Below are positions 44,118 to 48,598 of a stretch of 48,598 nucleotides of DNA, one piece after another. The notes beneath the pieces were generated by a model. That model did no database searches, was not told where the DNA came from, and worked only from the letters and a program-made list of their open reading frames with translations. Origin of the DNA: Bacteroidota bacterium (GTDB lineage Bacteria; Bacteroidota; Bacteroidia; Bacteroidales; WCHB1-69); contig JAKIZI010000011.1 in the NCBI GenBank assembly GCA_022708105.1, positions 1 through 48,598 of the forward strand. The letters run 5' to 3'. A program made the translations under genes and the position numbers. Each line of letters opens with the position of its first letter. The first letter of the stretch is position 1.

Positions 44118-44591
44118 TCAAGCATGATGGTACGGTTCTCCTTTAAGAATTGTACAAGCACGATACAATTGCTCCAGAAACAAGAGTCTGGCCAATATAT
44201 GGGGAAGTGTCATTTGGGATAGGGAGAGTTTAAAATTGGCTCGTTGATACATTTCCGGAGCAAATCCATAAATTCCTCCAATAACGAAAGTTACATTTTT
44301 TGTACCGACATTTTGTTGACGAGCCAAAAATTCCGAAAAGCGAACAGAGGTCATCTCTATTCCTGTTTCATCAAGCAGAACAACATAATCCGTAGGATCA
44401 ATTTTCTTTAAAAGAAGTTCTTTTTCTTTTGATTTAAGCTCTTCCGGAGACCAAGACTTTGTACTTTTCAAATAGGGAATTGCTATAGATTCGAAGGAGA
44501 TATAATACTTAAGTTTTTGAGTATAATCCGTGATAGCATCATGGAAATATCCTGCATTCTCTTTCCCTATAAAAAGCAATTTAATTTTCAT
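44118..44591 (-). CDS. rlmH: 23S rRNA pseudouridine-1915 N3-methyltransferase
   Basis: RlmH methylates pseudouridine 1915 in helix 69 of 23S rRNA on the assembled ribosome. The SPOUT fold is shown by MKIKLLFIGK at the start, YVVLLDETGIEMTSVRFSEFL near residue 70, VTFVIGGIYGFAPEMYQRAN near 99 with the SAM-binding glycines, and the C-terminal LEQLYRACTILKGEPYHH with the conserved Tyr-His. From ATG 44591 it has 157 residues; ATG 44594 is one codon earlier and equally possible. It overlaps the end of ispH by about 11 bases, so translation is probably coupled. Confidence 0.94.
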   Translation of the reverse strand: MKIKLLFIGKENAGYFHDAITDYTQKLKYYISFESIAIPYLKSTKSWSPEELKSKEKELLLKKIDPTDYVVLLDETGIEMTSVRFSEFLARQQNVGTKNVTFVIGGIYGFAPEMYQRANFKLSLSQMTLPHILARLLFLEQLYRACTILKGEPYHHA

Positions 44592-45465
44592 CACTTACAA
44601 CAAGTTCTTTAACATATTTTTCCACCTCTTTCATCAGCCACATTGGTGTAGAAGTTGCCCCACAAATTCCGATATGATCATTTGATAAAAAATGAACCTC
44701 ATCCAATTGATTCACTTGAGAAATAAAGAAAGAGTTCGGATTAATTTTCTTACACAAATCGAATAGATACAAACCATTGGAACTTTTTTCTCCGGAAACA
44801 AAAATAATTTTATCATATTGAGCAGCAAAATCTTGAATTTCTTTAGCTCGATTTACAACCCGTCTGCAAATAGTATCATAATAGACAAAAAGGTGTTCAT
44901 TTCCTTTCTCGGAATATTTTTGGCGGATAAGGTCCACAATCTCAGAATATTTTTCAAGATTTTGAGTCGTTTGAGAGTAAAGTATTGCGGGTTTTGAGCA
45001 ATCAATTTTTTCGACATCCCGGGGAGAATCTATCACAAACCCTTTATTATCGGTCTGTCCGAGCAGGCCAATCACTTCGGCATGTCCTTTTTTTCCGAAA
45101 ATAAGAATTTGGCCATTTGCAAAATCTTCATTTTCAAAACTTTTTTTAATGTGTTTTTGAAGCCCGAGCACTACGCGGCAGGTAGCATCTATCAATTCCA
45201 CGTTATTTTGCCGTGCAATTTCGTATATTTCGGGAGCTTCACCATGTGCCCGAATCAACACGCGCGTATTTTTAAGATGCTTAAATTGTTCATAGGAAAT
45301 AACTTCAAGTCCTTGGACTGTCAATCTTTTCATTTCCTCATTATTATGAACCAAATCTCCAAGGCAATAGAGGTGATTATATTGGGATAAATAATATTCT
45401 GCTTGTTCAATAGCTTGAATCACCCCAAAGCAAAAACCGGAATTTTCATCAATGGTCACTTTCAT
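44581..45465 (-). CDS. ispH: 4-hydroxy-3-methylbut-2-enyl diphosphate reductase
   Basis: IspH makes isopentenyl and dimethylallyl diphosphate, the last step of the MEP pathway. From ATG 45465 the protein has 294 residues. The Fe-S cluster cysteines are Cys12 (ENSGFCFGV), Cys96 (DATCRVV) and Cys200 (DTICRR). Substrate-binding His residues at 40, 74 and 128 (LVHNNE, RAHGE, KGHAE) are present. An in-frame ATG at 45489 would add eight residues of no known role and overlap the CvpA gene more deeply; 45465 is preferred. It lies between the cvpA-like gene and rlmH, overlapping both. Confidence 0.95.
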   Translation of the reverse strand: MKVTIDENSGFCFGVIQAIEQAEYYLSQYNHLYCLGDLVHNNEEMKRLTVQGLEVISYEQFKHLKNTRVLIRAHGEAPEIYEIARQNNVELIDATCRVVLGLQKHIKKSFENEDFANGQILIFGKKGHAEVIGLLGQTDNKGFVIDSPRDVEKIDCSKPAILYSQTTQNLEKYSEIVDLIRQKYSEKGNEHLFVYYDTICRRVVNRAKEIQDFAAQYDKIIFVSGEKSSNGLYLFDLCKKINPNSFFISQVNQLDEVHFLSNDHIGICGATSTPMWLMKEVEKYVKELVVSDEN

Positions 45466-45979
45466 GCTCTTCCTCTTTACATTCTTCATTCGTTTGAGAT
45501 TTCAATTCTTGAGCATCTCTCCATTTAAGAAATTTTCCGGTGACGGGTTCCACGTATTTATAGAGTAAGGATTCCTCTTTCACTTTTGCTTTAAAGAAAA
45601 CCTCATGTTTATCCAAAGAATTAATGGCATAAAAGAGAATACTAAAAACACACACCACTTTAAAGGCGCCGAAAAGAAGTCCAAAAAGATGGTTTACAAT
45701 ATCAGGAATAACAAGGGTTACTATTTTCTCAACTAATTTGCCAGCAAAATACACAAGAACAAGTACACCAATAAAGAGAATCACGAAAGCCAAAAATTTC
45801 GCCACTCGCCCATCTCCAAACCATGAAGCCACTACTGATGAAAACTCAAAGGTTGCCCATGTCCCAAGGAGTAATGCTACAATAGAGAATAACTCACTAA
45901 TCAGTCCGTTTTTAAGTCCTTTAAAACCGAACCAAGCAATAGGAATAAGCATCAATATATCAAGAAAATTCATCTCCAA
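45449..45979 (-). CDS. CvpA family inner-membrane protein
   Basis: The 176-residue protein has four hydrophobic segments (about residues 5-22, 28-47, 63-85 and 100-120). FKGLKNGLISELFSIVALLLG near residue 19 is the CvpA signature (G-x-x-x-G-x-x-x-E/Q). It ends with a hydrophilic, charged tail of Glu and His. CvpA is linked to colicin V production, to envelope integrity and to the purF operon in E. coli; its molecular activity is unknown. A start at ATG 45973 (MNFLDILM) is equally plausible. It overlaps ispH by 17 bases and follows mlaF by 14, in one operon. Confidence 0.85.
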   Translation of the reverse strand: MEMNFLDILMLIPIAWFGFKGLKNGLISELFSIVALLLGTWATFEFSSVVASWFGDGRVAKFLAFVILFIGVLVLVYFAGKLVEKIVTLVIPDIVNHLFGLLFGAFKVVCVFSILFYAINSLDKHEVFFKAKVKEESLLYKYVEPVTGKFLKWRDAQELKSQTNEECKEEEHESDH

Positions 45980-45993
45980 AATCTATAAACAGC

Positions 45994-46749
45994 TTAGCTT
46001 AAATCTCTAATTTTTTGTGTCAGAGGTTGTGCAAAGATAAAATCATTAAGAAGTTCATTATCTGAAATCAGCACATTATCTTTATTCCCTCTCCATTCCA
46101 TATTTCCTTCATAAATAAAAGATATGGACTCTCCGATAGTAATTACGGAGTTAATATCATGGGTATTGACGATAGTTGTAATACCATATTCGTGGGTAAT
46201 TTCAATAATCAGTTGGTCAATAATCAAGGCAGTTTTAGGGTCGAGGCCGGAGTTAGGCTCATCGCAGAACAGATATTTAGGATTGCAGGCGATCGCGCGG
46301 GCAATAGCTGCTCTTTTCTTCATACCACCGCTTAATTCCGCAGGATATAGATTATTGGCATTTTGAAGATCCACTCTTTTCAGACAGAGATTAACTCTTT
46401 CCAATTTTTCCTCATCACTCTTATCTTTTTGCAACATATTAATTGGAAACATCACATTTTCCTGAATAGTCAATGAATCGAAGAGGGCAGCCCCTTGAAA
46501 AACCATTCCCATTTCGGAACGCAACATTTTTTTTGCATCGGCAGAAAGACGATGAAAATCACGCCCGTCATACAATACAGCGCCTTCTTCCGGAAAGAGA
46601 AGTCCCACGAGACATTTCATCAACACCGTTTTACCGGAGCCGGAACGACCAATAATCAAATTTACTTTCCCTTCTTCAAAGACAGTTGAAATCTGCTTCA
46701 ACACCTTTTTTTCTCCAAAATATTTAGAAACTTCGTTAACTTCGATCAT
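45994..46749 (-). CDS. mlaF: ABC transporter ATP-binding protein, MlaF-like
   Basis: The 251-residue ATPase has Walker A GRSGSGKT at residues 34-41, the Q-loop in GMVFQGAALFDSL, the ABC signature LSGGMKKRAAIARAI near 139, Walker B LFCDEPNSGLDP near 160 and the switch His in VNTHD near 197. QGAALFDSLTIQENV (a G-A-L-F-D-S-x-T motif) and SGGMKKR (instead of SGGQ) are typical of the Mla/Mkl class. It powers phospholipid transport across the envelope with MlaE, one base upstream. The substrate-binding MlaD is not adjacent. Confidence 0.92.
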   Translation of the reverse strand: MIEVNEVSKYFGEKKVLKQISTVFEEGKVNLIIGRSGSGKTVLMKCLVGLLFPEEGAVLYDGRDFHRLSADAKKMLRSEMGMVFQGAALFDSLTIQENVMFPINMLQKDKSDEEKLERVNLCLKRVDLQNANNLYPAELSGGMKKRAAIARAIACNPKYLFCDEPNSGLDPKTALIIDQLIIEITHEYGITTIVNTHDINSVITIGESISFIYEGNMEWRGNKDNVLISDNELLNDFIFAQPLTQKIRDLS

Positions 46750-46750
46750 G

Positions 46751-47491
46751 TTACAACATAATTTGAGTAATTACCAAATTTAGAACCAACACCACAAAAC
46801 TTGCCACCACAATTCCTTTTGTATTGGCTTCTCCCAATTCAAGAGCACCTCCTTCAATACGATATCCATAAAATGAACAGACAGTAGAAATCACAAACGC
46901 GAACACAAAAGTTTTAGTCAGGGCGTAATAGACATCATACATTCTAAAGAATGAAGTCAATCCGTCAATAAAGTCAAAAGCAGAGACAACCCCGGTCAGG
47001 AGAACCGTCACATAACCTCCGAGCAGAGCGAAAAAGATACTAATTACAATCAAAATAGGATTAACAATGAGGGATGCAATAATTTTAGGGAGCACTAAGA
47101 AAGAGGCCGAATTAATACCCATTACTTCGAGGGCATCAATTTGCTCCGTCACGCGCATACTCCCGATTTCTGAGGTAATTCGGGAGCCCAGGTTTCCTAC
47201 CAGCAACAAACTAATAATGGTCGGACAGAGTTCCATAATCACGGAAGTTCTCACAGTAAAACCGACTGTCCATGCTGGCACCCAACTACTTTCAATTTGT
47301 AAAGCAGTTTGGATAGTGATTACGCTTCCCATAGTGATGGCCACAATAGAAACAATCAACAGAGAGCCTACGCCCATGGCATTCATTTCATAAATAAGTT
47401 TTTTAAAAAATTCATGCCATTTTTCAGGTCGTGAGAAAACACGCCACAGAAAGAGGAAATATTCACCAATTATCTCCAAAATTTTAATCAT
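46751..47491 (-). CDS. mlaE: MlaE-family phospholipid ABC transporter permease
   Basis: The 246-residue protein has five or six membrane segments. TVRTSVIMELCPTIISLLLVG near residue 80, GSRITSEIGSMRVTEQIDALEVMG near 101 and the following LPKIIASLIVNPILI are the MlaE signature blocks. It forms the permease of an Mla-type transporter that moves phospholipids between the inner and outer membranes. mlaF starts one base after its stop. It is the first gene of a probable mlaE-mlaF-cvpA-ispH-rlmH operon with a TAnnTTTG element upstream. Confidence 0.93.
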   Translation of the reverse strand: MIKILEIIGEYFLFLWRVFSRPEKWHEFFKKLIYEMNAMGVGSLLIVSIVAITMGSVITIQTALQIESSWVPAWTVGFTVRTSVIMELCPTIISLLLVGNLGSRITSEIGSMRVTEQIDALEVMGINSASFLVLPKIIASLIVNPILIVISIFFALLGGYVTVLLTGVVSAFDFIDGLTSFFRMYDVYYALTKTFVFAFVISTVCSFYGYRIEGGALELGEANTKGIVVASFVVLVLNLVITQIML

Positions 47492-47511
47492 ATAATCTGT
47501 CTATAATTTTA

Positions 47512-47519
47512 CAAAAATA
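47512..47519 (-). promoter_or_regulatory. -7 element of the mlaE operon
   Basis: Minus-strand TATTTTTG matches TAnnTTTG and lies 21 bases before the mlaE ATG. Confidence 0.55.
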
Positions 47520-47536
47520 CATTTTTTCATTAAACC

Positions 47537-47556
47537 TGCAATTATTTACAATTGCA
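47537..47556 (-). terminator. Possible hairpin just after dxr
   Basis: TGCAATT and AATTGCA form a 7-bp stem with a 6-base loop four bases past the dxr stop. No T-run follows on the minus strand, so terminator activity is doubtful. Confidence 0.25.
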
Positions 47557-47560
47557 TTGT

Positions 47561-48598
47561 TTATGACTTTAAAAAAGATCGCGTTTCCTCATCGACTTCA
47601 AGGTATTCGTCAATGGTTTGAGGGGAAGAAAAAGGAATTGTGGAGAGTGCTTTTTCGATCCATTTATAAATATCCGTAAATGCGATTTTATCTTGCAAGA
47701 ATGCCTCCACGGCCACTTCATTGGCAGCATTGAGGACACAAGGGCGATTTCCTCCTTGTCGTGATGCTTCGTAGGCAAGATTCAGACATGGAAAGTTTGC
47801 ATGGTCGGGGGATTCAAAAGTAAGTTTCGGATAATCTGCAAAGGAGAATCGGGGAAAATCATTAAATTCTCTATGCGGGAAGGTTAGGGCATATTGAATG
47901 GGCAATTTCATATCGGGCAATCCCAATTGAGCTTTAATCGAACCATCTTTGAACTGCACGAGCGAATGGACAATTGATTGTGGGTGAACAACCACTTCAA
48001 TTTGGTCCACTGGTACTCCGAATAACCATTTTGCCTCAATCACTTCCAATCCTTTATTCATCATAGTGGCACTATCGATGGTAATTTTATTACCCATGTT
48101 CCAATTGGGATGATTCAGTGCCTCTTCTTTAGATACATGTGCAAGAAAATCGCTTGATTTTCCTCTAAACGGACCGCCTGAAGCTGTAATTATTAGTTTT
48201 TCGATTGGGTTATGAAATTCGCCCGCTAAAGATTGAAAAATAGCAGAATGTTCTGAATCGACCGGAAACAGATTTACTCCTTTCTGTTGGGCAATAGTTG
48301 TAATTAACTCTCCTGCGACCACCAATGTTTCTTTATTAGCCAATGCTATCGGTTTCCCCATCTCAATCGCATGATAAACGGAACGTAATCCTGCAATTCC
48401 GACAATGGTAGAGAGTACCATATCTATCGTACTCATCTCAATAATTTCACAGATTGCTTTTGATCCTGCATACACTTTTATATCATCCTTCCAAAGTGCT
48501 TGTTTCACATATTCGTAAGCATCTTCATTCCCAATAACAACCGCATTAGGCATAAACTTTTTTGCTTGAATAATAAGCAACTCGGCATTTTGATTAGC
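47561..48598 (-). CDS. dxr: 1-deoxy-D-xylulose 5-phosphate reductoisomerase, N-terminus beyond window
   Basis: Dxr converts DXP to 2-C-methyl-D-erythritol 4-phosphate, the committed step of the MEP pathway. The frame is open to the right edge; the preserved 345 codons lack about the first 40-50 residues (the GSTGSIG NADPH-binding start). Present are ALANKETLVVAGELI, FPVDSEHSAIFQSL with the metal-binding Asp/Glu pair, ITASGGPFRG, MGNKITIDSATMMNKGLEVIEA and VHPQSIVHSLVQFKDGS, all diagnostic. The C-terminal helical domain is complete. It is leftward, 69 bases before mlaE, which has its own promoter. With ispH it shows that isoprenoids are made by the MEP route. Confidence 0.95.
   Translation of the reverse strand, partial: ANQNAELLIIQAKKFMPNAVVIGNEDAYEYVKQALWKDDIKVYAGSKAICEIIEMSTIDMVLSTIVGIAGLRSVYHAIEMGKPIALANKETLVVAGELITTIAQQKGVNLFPVDSEHSAIFQSLAGEFHNPIEKLIITASGGPFRGKSSDFLAHVSKEEALNHPNWNMGNKITIDSATMMNKGLEVIEAKWLFGVPVDQIEVVVHPQSIVHSLVQFKDGSIKAQLGLPDMKLPIQYALTFPHREFNDFPRFSFADYPKLTFESPDHANFPCLNLAYEASRQGGNRPCVLNAANEVAVEAFLQDKIAFTDIYKWIEKALSTIPFSSPQTIDEYLEVDEETRSFLKS

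Overview
The window is AT-rich chromosomal DNA from a member of the Bacteroidota. Support comes from a recurring promoter element TAnnTTTG (several with an upstream TTTG 18-19 bases earlier), a type IX secretion (T9SS) C-terminal sorting domain, GldF/GldG gliding-motility components, PepSY-like repeat proteins, an ATP-type PEP carboxykinase and a long Bacteroidota-style SecA. The MEP isoprenoid genes dxr and ispH argue for a Bacteroidales- or Cytophagales-like lineage rather than a typical flavobacterium; this is inference. I see no phage, transposase, integrase, CRISPR array or rRNA. Most of the window is compact housekeeping sequence.

Layout. 1-2412 (-): N-terminal 804 codons of a large secreted glycine/tyrosine-rich protein running off the left edge. 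2413-2833: AT-rich intergenic DNA. 2834-4803 (+): lipid kinase and YihY/BrkB membrane protein. 4804-6148: a 1.35-kb gene-free, GC-rich repeat island holding a nested palindrome, four short GTCCC/GGGAC palindromes and a long hairpin. 6149-9525 (-): T9SS-exported YD-repeat protein, small lipoprotein, histidine ammonia-lyase. 9682-13792 (+): sufS, pckA, a secreted endonuclease/phosphatase-fold protein. 13802-15541 (-): folD-lgt. 15775-21771 (+): CAP/OmpA-like secreted protein, uvrB, GNAT acetyltransferase, mltG, tightly coupled. 21838-28473 (+): gldF, gldG, DUF4340 protein, AlkD-like repair protein, ribD, pepT as one probable operon. 28470-32174 (-): iron-type sodB, prmA, a PepSY-like repeat protein, a divergent Fur-family regulator. 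32387-36533 (+): tRNA-Glu with promoter and terminator, hemW, a DUF819 permease, a POTRA-less Omp85-like barrel. 36540-48598 (-): ptb, a GT-C/TPR glycosyltransferase with a GT2 partner, secA, then mlaE-mlaF-cvpA-ispH-rlmH as an operon, and dxr cut by the right edge.

Themes. Envelope biogenesis dominates: lgt (lipoprotein lipidation), mltG (glycan chain termination), secA (export), mlaEF (phospholipid trafficking), an Omp85-like barrel, gldFG, and several secreted or surface proteins. The least explained parts are the repeat island at 4.8-6.1 kb, the edge-truncated glycine-rich surface protein, the CAP/OmpA-like hybrid at 15.8 kb, the multi-domain PepSY-like protein at 30-31.7 kb and the Fur-like protein lacking its metal ligands. 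No gene cluster here clearly forms a new defence or biosynthetic system.
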